DNA of 64,000 nucleotides, taken from the NCBI GenBank assembly GCA_014529385.2, contig CM043962.1, positions 91,442,680-91,506,679 of the forward strand, read 5' to 3'. The position numbers were made by a program, and so were the translations under genes. Source of the stretch: Adiantum capillus-veneris (Eukaryota > Streptophyta > Polypodiopsida > Polypodiales > Pteridaceae). Below the pieces are notes generated by a model, which did no database searches, was not told the origin of the DNA, and worked only from the letters and a program-made list of their open reading frames with translations. Positions 10,640 through 22,062 of the stretch are shown here, piece after piece (the stretch's first letter is position 1; every line of letters starts with the position of its first letter).

Positions 10640-11200
10640 GGTGCAAATGACATTGTGAGCATATCTCTGTGAAAAAGGAATCCTCCAAAGCTTGCTACAC
10701 CATAGCCACAACCCATTATCTTTCCTTGATGGTTCGGTCTGAGTGGCATTGACTGTAAATTCAGTATCAGTTTCATCATTCTCTCCTTCAGTATTAAGGG
10801 CTATCTCTTCCTTTGATTCAATAATCTGAGTGCTCCAATTTTCCATACTAAGCTCTGACTTTGCAGCAGTTGTCAAGGAAGGTCTTCATTGTAGTCCCTA
10901 GTTGCTGTAACGGTCCCATTTTCCTTCTGCTTGTCCCAACTTTCCTTGAGCAGATCTTTCTCCTCAGTAGGTTCAGTATCATCAGACTCCACATCCTTTC
11001 CAAGCGCAGGCCCGTTCTTTCTCTACAACTCGAGGTCTGTGTTCGCTATAGAGTCCTCACCTTTTGGAGAATATTGGTCAAGATTTTTTGTGAGTATCTT
11101 CAGGCTCAAAGTGTTCCTTTTTCAAGACATCCTCAACTTCCTCATCAGTTTTGGTGGTTTCATGCACTGTTTTGCTGGAATTTTCTTCAAGCTATAAAGT
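10640..11200 (-). pseudogene. possible decayed acidic coding sequence, unrecognised
   Basis: Read on the - strand, several frames give Glu/Asp/Lys/Thr-rich protein-like sequence: ETTKTDEEVEDVLKKEHFEP (about 11170-11110), KDVESDDTEPTEEKDLLKES (about 11010-10950), then [20 protein letters not shown] (about 10830-10770). The composition resembles an intrinsically disordered acidic nuclear or cytoskeletal protein, with frame shifts between the pieces. I do not recognise the gene. It may be a captured host fragment, or a strongly diverged part of the surrounding retroelement, which the C-rich tract and LTR bracket. Confidence 0.3.
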
Positions 11201-11329
11201 AGACTCTTCTTGAACTACCTCAGAAGACGGGGACAGTAACCAGAAACTAAGCAAAAAACACCCCAAAACAGCTCCTATGACCCTAAGGTGCCATGACACC
11301 TTTCTTTCTCCTCAAGAGTGTACTGCGCT

Positions 11330-11979
11330 TTTCCTGGTGTTCCACTGTTCTCTCTAGTCTAAGTATTCCTCTCACTAAGACGGTGAGTAGTCTTGTGGCG
11401 GGCAACCTGTAGCAGGCTACAGTGTCACTTTCACAGGACACAGAGTTAGTACAGCTGGTTTGGTCTGGCTCACACTGGACGAACTCTCTGGGCCAGGGCA
11501 GTGATACGTGGCAGGGATACAACGGTGTTCTAGTGGACATTGTGGCCAGGTCACCACCACCACTCAATTTGGAGATAGACTTAGATGGTTGACATTTATG
11601 AGCCGTTGGTGGCTCTTTATGGTTGTACATATGAGTAGTAGATGTTGGGTCATCCTAATCATCTTCTTCATATATGGTCCAGCGTCATCGTCTAGAGCAG
11701 TAAGTCTATACACAGCATGTTTGATCCCTGCACATCTGAGCCTCGACACCCCCATTGTACCCGTGAGTTCTGGGCTGGAGTTGAGTGTGCTACCACGCCA
11801 GAGTTGTATTGTATCCTTTGAGATAGTCAAGTCCAAATGTTTTGGTCTGCTGATGTGTCTTCATCTTGATTTGTTGTTATCTATTGTTTCGTGTGTTTTC
11901 ATTCTGTTTTGAGTGAGATGTCACACATTGCACCGAGGAGCACCCACTGTAGAGAGCACAACACACTATCCGCACTACA
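11330..11979 (+). mobile_element. 3' end and LTR of an OTA-like Ty3 element
   Basis: The stretch 11374-11407 (gacggtgagtagtcttgtgg and following) matches the sequence just upstream of the 3' LTR of element C on its own strand. The LTR follows at 11408-11979, from tgtagcaggctacag to cgcactaca. Its right end touches a truncated chromovirus LTR at 11980, so this element probably inserted into that LTR. The rest of the element is lost, apart perhaps from the C-rich tract at 10069. Confidence 0.7.
11408..11979 (+). repeat. OTA-family LTR
   Basis: 572 bp in + orientation, matching the B 5' LTR (38494-39041) and, in reverse, both C LTRs. It starts TGTAGC-AG-GCTACA, a short hairpin, and ends in ctaca. 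Confidence 0.8.
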
Positions 11980-12323
11980 TGTCCCAACTGTCGGGTACTT
12001 TCCGTTGGTGACCCCACCTTGGCTTTATGACTTTATTGAGTTCACTTCCTAGTATCCACCAACTTGCTAAGTGCGACGGGGGGAGCTACATGATCTTGAA
12101 CTGAGCCTAAACATCCTCTTACTATACGAATTCCAGTGCCGACCAACTTCCTGTATACGGGTGAAACTACCGTTCACATTGGCCATACAATGTCCGACCA
12201 TTTGCAACTTCAAAAAGAGGTTCTCAAAAATAAAACAAAAATCGTTTAAAAGAAACCAACAACTAAGGTTAGCAGTTGCCACGTCCTTGTGACATAGTTA
12301 ATAGTTGCCACGTCCTCGTGACA
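11980..12323 (-). repeat. truncated 3' LTR of chromovirus E
   Basis: The first 344 bp (in - strand terms) of the chromovirus LTR. The terminal motif is duplicated: agttgccacgtccttgtgaca ends at 12294, and a second copy ends at 12323 after a spacer ttaat. The left end is lost at the junction with the OTA LTR. Confidence 0.7.
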
Positions 12324-12639
12324 TGCGCCCCTTTTTAAATCGCAAACGTCCTTGATTGCATACCATAAATACATGACTCACGATCTTGTGTTGTTAGCAC
12401 TCTTTTATCATCGCATGTATACGCAAGAAAGGTCGTAACACATAGATATAAATGACTTAATAAGACCTTCATACTTTTGTCATTTTCATCTATTACATTG
12501 AATTCATATGTACATTTGACGTGCTAGTCCTATCATTACCCCTCCTTTGCACACGTTGGGTTGGGGCATAAGTAGGTTGTAAGCCAAAGGCTGCAAGGTA
12601 AAGCTGCAATACATTTGGTGACTCTCACAGTTCATGCTC

Positions 12640-13925
12640 TTCCGTCCACTTTGCATCCATAGGCAGATAGTTCTTGAACTTCACCAAGTAGCGTCTTGCA
12701 ACCTATCCTTTTAACTTTTCTGTCCTTATGTGCCAAAACTTGCTCAGGTACCAGGATCTCATCAAGTTCCTCAACTTCTGGCTGATCCTCATCTTGTCAT
12801 ATCTTCTGGCACATCACCCACGAAGGGTCTTAGAAGACTCACATGGAACGCATTATCAATCTTCCACGCATCAGGCAATTTCAACCTATAAGCCACATCG
12901 TTGATCTTGTCAAGCACTTGAAAAGGCCCATAGTAAGGCATGCTGACCTTAAGAAAAAGCCGTTCCTTGTCCTTCATCTTCTCTAACCTTGCCTTTTTGA
13001 ACCTTAACAAAACCCAATCACCAGGTGATAACAGCAATTCACGACGGTGACGATCAGCAGCCTTTTTCTGTTTTGTCTGAGTCTTTTTTAAGGCAACTTT
13101 AATTTTCTTATACAGTTCATGCATGTTCTCAACATATCGCTCTGCCTCAAAGATCTTATCCTTTGTATGCAAAATGGGAGGAAATTTTTTGCCGCCTTCA
13201 ACAACCTCAAAAGGTGCCTTGCCAGTCGACTAATGCACCGTATTGTTGTACGCATACTCAAGCATAGGTAAATACTATTTCCACTTGCCCTTATTATCAG
13301 ACACATAGCATTTCAGCAGATCTAAGACAGTAGAATTAGCCTCTTCGGACTGTCCATCAGTTTGTGAATGAAACGAAGATGAGAACTTGAGCGAAGTGCC
13401 CATGTTCTCAAACAATCCTCTCCAAAATAAACTTGTCATGCAAGGATCACGATCACTGACAATCGATTGTGGCGTACCCGGGTACTTAAACACATTGTAC
13501 ATGAACAAGCGTGCCATCTGATCAGATTTTATCTTCTTCCTAACAGGGATAAAATGGGCCTGCTTGCTAAACCTGCAGATAATGGTCCATATACCATCAT
13601 TCCCTATTGGCGTTCTGGGAAGATCAAAGATAAAATCCATAGCAATGCTTTCCCATGGCTTATCCGTAATCGGCAGTGGTTGTAACAACCCTGGTGCCTT
13701 TTGCCTGTCAAACTTGACCTTTTGGCAAATTATGCATGCTCGCACAAAGGCATCCACATCTCTCCTCAAGGTAGGCCAATAGAAGAATGTCTCTACGGCT
13801 TTAACTGTCGCATCAATACCGCGATGCCCTGCATATGGTGGGACATGACTCTCTTCCATGACCTTATGTCGCAATGGTCTAGTGACACAAAGTCTTCCAT
13901 GCATCATCATAAACCATCTCTGAGG
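12640..13925 (-). pseudogene. integrase and chromodomain (element E pol C-terminus)
   Basis: This is the DDE integrase of a chromovirus. The 13910-13275 frame has the H-H-C-C zinc-binding part (HVPPYAGHRGIDATVKAV and CIICQK), the catalytic core with MDFIFDLP (first Asp), SDRDPCMTSLFW (second Asp) and FHSQTDGQSEEANS (the Glu region). It stops at 13275 and resumes as YAYNNTVH and, at 13172-12789, ELLLSPGDWVLLRF plus GPFQVLDKINDVAYRLKLP, the GPF/I-type C-terminal domain. After another frame change near 12690 comes YLVKFKNYLPMDAKW, a chromodomain. Integration next to particular chromatin marks is the known role of such chromodomains. The stop after the core and two frameshifts make this copy inactive. 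Confidence 0.8.
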
Positions 13926-14062
13926 AGGTAGTGCTCACGATGTTGCCCCTCTTGCAACTGTTCAAAGATCCTTGCAAAATCTTCAGCAATAGCATATTGT
14001 TCCTTCATATCATCCAACTCATGATGATAAGGAATTGACACAGCTGAAATTTGTGGCTTCCT

Positions 14063-14400
14063 TTATAACGCATCAGCCACAACATTCTTCTTGCCTTCCA
14101 CATGCATAATCTGGAAGTGGAACATAGAAATAATGTTTACCCATCGCCTATGATTTTCGGATAAGTTTGACCGTGTTAAGAAGTATCGCAAGGTCTGATG
14201 GTCTGTCTGGACAACAAAATCAGCACCTAAAAGGTAGTGCTTCCAACTAGAAAGCGCATGTATCACGGCCAAGAGCTGTTTCTCATAGACTTGCATAGTC
14301 TTCTCTCGCCACTGCTCTGATGCTACTGCCACACGCGTCACACTGGACCACAAATGACTTATTGAGGTCTGGCAAAACAATTACTTGATCTGAAGTCAAC
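14063..14400 (-). pseudogene. RNase H domain (element E)
   Basis: The - strand frame shows YEKQLLAVIHALSSWKHYLL and VQTDHQTLRYFL, the E..L-A and D-H blocks of Ty3-type RNase H, then a linker ending HVEGKKNVVADAL that leads into integrase. The upstream half of the domain is out of frame (TRVAVASEQWREK). It removes the RNA strand of the RNA/DNA hybrid in intact relatives. Confidence 0.75.
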
Positions 14401-14516
14401 TTTTCCTTAAGAGACTAAAAGTTGAAATCTCTTTTTGGGTTCATCTGAAAGTGACCTCTTTCTTTTGCAAAGCGTGAAGAGGTGATGCTATCTTTGCAAA
14501 ATTCTTGATAAACCTT

Positions 14517-15350
14517 CTATAGTAGGAACACAATCCCAAGAAGCTTCTGACACCATGCACAGTCTTTCAAGTCTGGCCATGTCTTAATAGCTTCGACCTT
14601 TGCGGGATCCATTCTGACACCATCCTTTGAGACCATGTGGCCAAGAAAGTGGATCTCTTCCAGGAAGAATTCACTTTTCTTAGGATTGACAAGTAGCCTG
14701 TGATTGCGGAGCTCTTCGAACACAATGGTCAAGTGACGCCTATGCTCCTCTTCATTCTTCGAATAGACTTTCATGTCATCGAAGAACGTCCCAACAAACT
14801 GTTGATGCGAGCCGAAAATCCGGTCCATCATTCTATTGAACGTGGCAAGAGCATTTGTTAGCCCAAACGGCATCACTAGAAACTCATAAAGACCAAATGT
14901 CATTCTAAACGTAGTCTTGTGCACATCCTCTGGCCTTATACGAATCTTATGTACCCACTCTTAAGGTCTATCCTTCAGAAAATTGCAGCACCCTCTAAAC
15001 GATCGAGAATATTATCAATTCTAGGAATAGGAAACCTATTCTTGATGGTATTCTTATTCAAGGCACGCTAATCAATACACATGCGCCATGAGCCATCCTT
15101 TTTCTGCGCTAGGAGCACTACGGAGCAAAAGGGTAAAGAACTAGGCTGAATCAGCCCCTTCTCTAATAACTCCTCAACCTGGCCTATAATCTCTTTCTGC
15201 TGCACCGCGCTAAACCTGTAGGGAGGTCTATTTGGTGGGCTACACCCTGGCACCAAATCTATCCGATGGTCCTCAGGTCTCTTTGTCGGCAATTGCGACC
15301 GTAATGAATTTGAAAAACAATCAGTAAATTCTCGCAAGAATGCTGAACTT
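14517..15350 (-). pseudogene. reverse transcriptase (element E)
   Basis: The N-terminal piece (15337-15068) has DLVPGCSPPNRPPYRF and LLAQKKDGSWRMCID, the P.PYR and K.DG..R.C.D blocks. The second piece (14924-14517) has FGLTNALATFNRMMD and, in motif C, GTFFDDMKVYSK, where most family members have Y[VIL]DD. After that comes FFLEEIHFLGHMVS. The middle, with the catalytic Asp of motif A, is in another frame near 15000 (LGGA-type wording is not intact). The two pieces are separated by a frameshift and stop, so no active enzyme is made. Confidence 0.8.
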
Positions 15351-17174
15351 TATTTATCTAACACAGATAAATTTGATTGACAATTATCTGAGACATCACA
15401 TGCAAAAATCAAGTACACAGAAAGATGATTCTTTATTACAGAATTGATAGCAGAAGCAGATACAATAGGGACAGACTCCCCTTTGAGCTTTACATCCAAA
15501 ACATGAGTTTTGCCTCTATGCTGAAGGGTGATCGTCTTGTCAAATGCATCTAGCACGCCATGCACTCTGAACATCCAGGGAATTCCAAGTAGCGCATCGC
15601 ACCCTTCCAATGATATAGAACTCTTCTATGTCTACAAATGACTGAATATATAGACAGAGCTTTCCAATAATGGGAGTAACACACTGTGAGTGGCCAGGAC
15701 ATGCCAACCTTGCGTGTGTCGTGTATCCCATCTCTTCAGCTCTGATGCCTAGCTTCATAGCTATTGGTGAGATAAAGTTTGCTTTGGTACATGGATCAAA
15801 GAAGATGAGTGCCGTCTGATCTCTAACTTTACCCCATGCTTTGCATAACTCGTTGGCATCTGTACTCGGCCTATCACCCACCATATATGGCACCAAACCT
15901 GCCGTGGGTTTAGGCTTCTTGCCTTTCTTGTCCTCTTTATCATCTAAGTCAGCTGGTCTTTTCCTTTGTGGACAATTTGTAGCAAAGTGAAGAGGCTGCT
16001 CCCATATAAAGCATTTGTTTTCAGCCATTAGGACCTTCTTTTCCTTGAGAGACTTGCGCACAAAAGGCTTCCGTTTCTTTGCCTGCGCTCTAGAAGTCTC
16101 GGCTGAATCCTTGTCTTTGGTGGCCTTTTCTGACCCCTGTGACGCTTCAAGAGCCATTTTCACAAAGGACTTCTTCGCTGAATTTTTCTTTTGCTGCCCA
16201 CCTTTCTTGCTGCTCGGAAACCCACTGTCCTCTCTTTTCAACAAGGCAAGGCCAGTGTTAGCAACTTCCATGAGCTGGGTAAGGGTAGCCACTCTGTTTT
16301 TGGTACAGTAGTCCCAAAGCCCTTTAGGCATCCCACAGCAGTAATTCTCTATCTGCTCTGTCAATGGCACAAATCTGTAGGAGGTCACTGAGAGTAATGC
16401 TTTACAAAACCTCCGATTGTACTCCAGCAAGCTCTTGCATGTAGCCGAAGTAAGCTGGTGCCAATCTGTCATGACGTCGGCTTCAAATTCATTTGACAGC
16501 CAAGCAGATGCAAACATTTGCTTGAAGTAGACCCAAGTGGCGGGTGCCTGTCCTTGCATTAACAATGTCGTCCACCATGTAAGCGCATTGTCCTTTAAGA
16601 AAGTGGCAACTTTCTTCACCTTAGAGGCCTCTGTAAATTCCCTTCTGCATAAGCTGTATCAAATTGTTGAAGGAAAGTGAGAGCCTTTGCTTTATCCTCG
16701 AAGCCACTAAAAGTGCTGAACTTTACAGCTGCACCACCTTCTTTGTAAGCTTTCGGCTTTTCTAGAAAAACCAGTCATGCCAAAATGGCCCTGTGGCACC
16801 CCAAACTGGCCTTGGTTGCATTGAAAACCTTGCTGCATGCCGATGCTACCATACATGGGGTTTTGCATCATGCCTTGCATACCCCAAACACTGTTCTCGG
16901 CATGAACGGCTGACTTCCATGCGCATAACCAGCCATACTCTGGAACAGAGATCCACCCCAGAAATACCGAGGATGTACTGTGGGTGGTGGAAAAAACTGG
17001 GTGCATAGCCTGGTATCCAGTTCCCTGTCCATTCAAGACAGCATGCAGGCTCTGAAAGGTGGCAGGCATAGCGTGTGAAATAGGCATTCTAGCCACCTGT
17101 TCCAGGATGGGCGGAACCTGCCTGTCCTTCGAAGAGGAACCCTCATCCATAATGCCCTTCCCTTTGTCAGCCAT
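15350..17174 (-). pseudogene. gag and protease region (element E)
   Basis: The frame starts with ATG at 17174 (MADKGKGIMDEGSSSKDRQ). A Met/Gly/Gln-rich stretch follows (GMQQGFQCNQGQFGVPQGHF), then a frame change at about 16700 and the capsid-like domain (ALTWWTTLLMQGQAPATW, YNRRFCKALLS). A basic linker follows, then a degenerate zinc knuckle CFIWEQPLHFATNC, in which the second Cys is Trp and the usual Gly before His is Leu; G has the intact CFICEQPGHFSTNC. The protease region has IFFDPCTKANFISPIAMKLG, the equivalent of the D-S/T-G active site with DPC instead. A further piece at 15610-15350 includes GIPWMFRVHGVLD. The knuckle and frameshifts indicate long inactivity. Confidence 0.75.
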
Positions 17175-17271
17175 AGTGTAATCTCGCGTTCCTGTACTCT
17201 ATGTCTTTACCCAAAACAACCGAGGCTCGCGTCTTGAGGAAAAAGTGATTGATGTCCCAGCAATGGAACCT

Positions 17272-18814
17272 TGAAACCGGCCCATGGGGCGGTAGGCTTT
17301 GGCTTTCACCCGAAATTCTTTACTTTACACACACAGACAGGGAGAGAGTACTTTGCAAAAGGAACCTGCGACGGGAATTAACACTCAAGCACACACACGG
17401 CTCGGAATCTAGAATGCTTCGAGCATACGCCGACAACCTGTAGGCCCCAAAATTGGCGCCCCTTTCGGTATTTCTTTATATATTAACAAAGGGAATAAAA
17501 CCTGTGATTTCCTACGAGCTGTCCCGCATAATCCGGACTGAAATCCACCTGTTCTGGCCCGATTTCGGCAGCATAATTGTACTAGGACGCTTCACAGATA
17601 GTATCCCCACGCAATAGATGACTTTTCCGACGCATACGGATACTTTACAAAACCTGGTGAGAATTTGCAGCATGCTGAATTTTCTGTTTTCTACCCCGAA
17701 AATGCGCTAGATCATCTCTACAGCGGTCCCCTCGCGTCCCCAGACCTCTTGGGGGTATTAGGGACCGTTTAGAGCCAAAACCCTAAACTTGCAAAAATAC
17801 ACAGCAGGCTGTAATTCCCTGTTTTGGGCTATATTTCACGAGCTGGTCGCATCCGTAGGAAATCCTCGAGCTCCCACACCTGTAGGGCTACTTGCCCTTT
17901 GAATCGAACGAGATTTTTCACATGAAACCTCTCCTAATTCACCTGTACCTCCGGGGGATTAGCAACTAGCTAATCCAGTACCTGTGCAAGAGGCTCTTGC
18001 CTCGGCAATCGCGCATGAACCCACGCAACTGAATGAGTCAAATGAAGAGCCCTCTTGTGGAGCATCACATAACTACACGTGGGGGGGGGGGAGAGAGAGC
18101 AGTGTGTAGTGTGCAGGTCATCACTCCTAGCACCATATTGTACATAGAGTGGAAAGGAAGCACTCCATAACCTATGACAGGAAACTACAAATGAGCCTCC
18201 GAGCTATAAATTCAGCGCTACCTTTTCATGCATGAGGAAAGTGCATAAAATGCGCGACTTGGCACGATTACAAGCATTTTCTTGTTTCGGGGTTGCCACC
18301 TAAAAATCTGCCGACTGGTTGCTCAATTGACTTCGCGGCAAAGTTGTAAAATGTTCCCCTTGTCATTCTAAAGGTAATGACGCGAACACATTTCATGGCC
18401 CACAATAGCAATTCCCTAATTTTTAGGAGATGCTTCCATTGGGCTCCCACTGGTCTTTTGACCATCTATCCTCATCGAGACCGCATCCAAAAGTGCAATG
18501 TGGCCCAACTGTCGGATACTTTCTGTTGGTGATCCCACCTTGACTTTATGCCTTTATTGAGTTCACTTTCTAGTATCCACCAACTTGAGAATTGCGATGG
18601 GAGGACCTACATGACCTTGGATTGAGCCTAGACATCCTCTTACTATACGAATTCCAGTGCCACCAACTTCTCGTCTACTCGTGAAACTACCGTTCACATT
18701 GCCCATACAATGTCCGACCATTTCCAACTTCAAAAAGAGGGTCTCAAAAATAAAACAAAAAGCATTGAAAAGAAACCAACAACTAAGGTTAGCAGTTGCC
18801 ACGTCCTCGTAACA
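17272..18814 (-). repeat. 5' LTR of chromovirus E
   Basis: About 1.54 kb. It shares both ends with the F and G LTRs, but the middle (about 17480-17990) is largely different in sequence, so E belongs to another LTR subfamily. The - strand start is tgttacgagg (18814), one base off the tgtcacgagg of the others. Confidence 0.7.
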
Positions 18815-20476
18815 TCTTGACTTTCTGGTCCTCTTTATTATCTGACTCGAGTCAGCTGGTCTTTTCCTTTGTGGACAATTGGTAGAAAAGTGACCAGGCT
18901 GCTCGCATATAAAGCATTTATTTTCAGCCATTAGGACCTTCTTTTCCTCGAGCGACTTGCGCACAAAAGGCTTCCTTTTCTGTTTCTTTGCCTGCTCTCC
19001 AGAAGTCGCGGCTGAAGGGGCCTTTTCTGACCCCTGTGACGCTTCAAGAGCCCTTTCTCAAAGGGCTTCTTCGCTGAATGTTTCTTTTGCTGCCCTCCTT
19101 TCTCGTTGCTTGGAAACCCACTGTCCTCTCCTTTCAACAAAGCAAGACCAGTGTTAGCAACTTCCATGAGCTGTGTGAGGGTAGCCACTCTGTTCTTGGA
19201 ACAGTAGTCCCGAAGCCCTTTAGGCAGCCCACAATAGTACTTCTCTATCTTCTCTGTTAATGACACAAATCTATAGGAGGTCATTGAGAGTAACGCTTTA
19301 CAAAACCTCTGATTGTACTCCAGCAAGCTCTTGCATGTAGGCGAAGTAAGCTAGTGCCAGTCGGCTTCAAATTCATTTGATTGCCAAGCAGATGCAAACA
19401 TTTGCTTGAAGTAGACCCAAGTGGCGGGTGTCTGTCCTTGCATCCACCATGTAAGCGCATTGTCTTTCAGGAAAGTGGCATCTTTTCTGACCTTAGAGGC
19501 CTCTGTAAAATTCCGTCCTGCATAAGCTGTATCAAACTGCTGGAGGAAAGTGAGAGCCTTTGCTTTATCCTCGAAGCCACTAAAAGTGATGAACTATACA
19601 GCTGCACCACCTTCTTTGTAAGCTTTCGGCTTTTCCAGTGCCCCCAAATTGTCATAAGGAATAGAGTAGGGATCATCGGCACATCTTGGCCATTAACATT
19701 TTGCGTCAGAGGTGCCATATCTGGCTACTGTCCAGAAAAACGAGCCATGCCAAAATGACCCTGTGGCACCCCGAACTGACCCTGGTTGCTCTGAAAACCT
19801 TGCTGCATGCCGATGCTACCATACGTGGGGTTTGGCATCATGCCTTGCATACCCCCAAACATTGTTCCTGGCATGTACGGCTGACTTCCAGGCACATAAC
19901 CAGCCACACAGATCCACCCCCGAAATACCCAGGATATACCATGGGTGGTGGAAAAACTAGGTGCATAGCCTGGTAACAAGTTCCCTCTTCATTGAAGACA
20001 GCATGCGGGCTCTGAAAGGTGGCGGGCTGAACTGTCATAACTTTTGGAATAGGCATTCTAACGACCTTTTCAAGGACGGGAGGAACCTGTTTTGGAGCCC
20101 CTGACTCCGCAACATGTGAGTGTTCCCTATCCTACTGAGACGCATGAAGTACTTGGGCTTGAGCCTCAACAAGCTCTGTTCGCGGTGTAGATTGCCTATT
20201 TTTCTATAGCATAGGTGGCGTTTGCAAGAACTCCATAAACCTTGGGTTCTGCACCAGTTGCGGAAACACATTTACCGCGGCAACTAACCGAGTCCTGAAC
20301 GCATCATCCTCGAGTTGCCCAGTCATAAAGCCTTGTACCGGAGGGACATTCACATCAACAGAAGGTACAGTCTGAAGTGGCCGTAAGCTCTCGCCAATTT
20401 CGGACACCGTAGGAATTTCCCGTCTCTCCTTCGAAGAGGAACCCTCTTCCATAATGCCTTTCCCTTTGTCTGCCAG
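18815..20476 (-). pseudogene. gag (element G)
   Basis: The position equivalent to the start codon of E reads CTG (20476), giving LADKGKGIMEEG, so the ATG is lost. Then follow a helical region, a Met/Gly/Gln-rich tract (MFGGMQGMMPNPTYGSIGMQ, GFQSNQGQFGVPQGHF near 19780-19860), the capsid-like domain (LEYNQRFCKALLS at 19326) and an intact zinc knuckle CFICEQPGHFSTNC (about 18915). At least five frameshifts interrupt it. It ends in a basic segment (KRTRKS) at the junction with the E LTR. Confidence 0.75.
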
Positions 20477-20572
20477 AGTGTAATCCCAGGTTCCTGTACC
20501 ATGTGTCTTTACCCAAAACACCGAGGCTCACTCTTTGAGGAAAAAGTGATTGATATCCTGGCAATGGAACCT

Positions 20573-22062
20573 TGAAACCGCCCGTGGGGCAGTAGACTTT
20601 GGCTTTCACCTGAAATTCTTTACTTTAGACACACACACAGAGCACTTTACAAAGGTAACCTGCGACGGGAATTAACACTTAAGCACACACATGGCTGGGA
20701 AGCTAGAATTCTCCGAGCAGATGCCGACAATTTGTAGGCCCCAAAATTGGCGCCCCTTTCGGTATTTCTTTATACTTTAGTAGGGTACATTACAAAGTAG
20801 AGTCCTGGGAATTCTTTACATGTATCCAGCAAAATTTCGGCAACATAACAGCCCCAAAAATTTCCCGAAACCAATTCCCCTGCTGGAACTCACTTCCACT
20901 GGCATAAACCCTCTGATTTTTTCCCAAATACAATAAATTCAGCTCGCTGTATTTACTAGTTTTTGCCCTGTTTTCAGCCCTAAACAGTCCTTGAACTACC
21001 CTCTGGCAGTGGGGCACTATTCCCAAGGGTTCTAGCCTCCGCATGGTTGAAAAACTTTCAAAATATAGTGCATAACCAGCTCTGAAATCGCACCTGTACG
21101 GTGAGGTTATCACCCTCACCGGTGCCTGCTTTTGGAGTAGCAGTTAGCTACTCCTGTTTCTTCTCAGAGAGCAGTTAGCTACTCCTGTTCCTGCTCAAAG
21201 AGGCTCTTGCCTCAGCAAAAACGCACGTAACCACATAGCTGTACATGAGTCAAATGAAGAGTCCTCTTGTGGGGCATCACATTACTGCGCGTAGGGGGGA
21301 GAGAGAGCAGTGTAGAGTGTGCAAGACATCACTTCTTGCACTACACTGTACATGAGAGGGAAAGCTTGCACACAATAGCTCTTAACCTGTGGGGTAGGAG
21401 CTTGCAAATGAGCCTCTCAGCTAGAAATTCAGCGCCACTTCTTCTTGCATGAGGAAAGTCCACCAGAGAGTGCCACTTGGCACATTTACAGGACATTTCC
21501 CGTTTCGTGCTTGCTGCTTAAAAATCTCCCGACTGGCTGCCCAGTTGACTTTGCAGCAAAGTTCTAAAATGTTCCCCTTGTCATTCCAGAGGTAATCACG
21601 CGAACTGATTTCATGGCCCAAAATAGTAGTTCCCTAATTTTTAGGAGATGCTTCCGTTGGGCTCCCACTAGTCTTCCGACCATCTATCCCCATCGGGACC
21701 GCATCCAAAAATGCAATGTGGCCCAACTGTCGGGTACTTCCCTTTGGTGACCCCACCTTGGCTTTATGCCTTTATTGAGTTCACTTCCTAGTATCCACCA
21801 ACTTGCTAAGTGCGACGCGGGGACCTACATGATCTTGAATTGAACCTAGACATCCTCTTACTATACGAATTCCAGTGCCAACCAACTTCCCGTCTGCGGG
21901 TGAAACTACCGTTCACATTGGCCATACAATGTCCGACCATTTGCAACTTCAAAAAGAGGGTCTCAAAAATAAAACAAAAATCGTTGGAAAGAAACCAACA
22001 ACTAAGGTTAGCAGTTGCCACGTCCTCGTTACAGAGTTAACAGTTGCCACGTCCTCGTGACA
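20573..22062 (-). repeat. 5' LTR of chromovirus G
   Basis: About 1.49 kb. On the + strand it ends in a doubled terminal motif: agttgccacgtcctcgttaca (to 22033), then agttaacagttgccacgtcc and tcgtgaca to 22062. The E 3' LTR carries the same kind of doubling. Confidence 0.75.

Larger units (their letters stand above)
11980..18814 (-). mobile_element. Chromovirus (Ty3/gypsy) element E
   Basis: Order on the - strand: 5' LTR (18814 to 17272), leader, gag (17174 to about 15990), protease region, RT, RNase H, integrase, chromodomain (about 12640), purine tract (12324-12340) and a 3' LTR that begins at 12323 but is cut at 11980 by the OTA-family LTR. All pol domains are recognisable, but each is broken by stops or frameshifts. 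The 5' LTR end (18814) lies directly against the gag zinc-knuckle region of element G, so E inserted into G or next to a G truncation. The target duplication cannot be checked because the left end is lost. Confidence 0.8.
18815..22062 (-). mobile_element. Chromovirus element G, 5' half only
   Basis: 5' LTR (22062 to 20573), leader (20572-20477) and gag (20476 to 18815), after which the E LTR begins. No pol of this copy is present in the window. Gag and LTR are close to those of E and F. Confidence 0.75.

Noticed and set aside
10050-10650. Proline-rich open frames on the + strand
   Set aside because: They follow from the C-rich repeat tract. No start context, domain or frame conservation against the other spacers.
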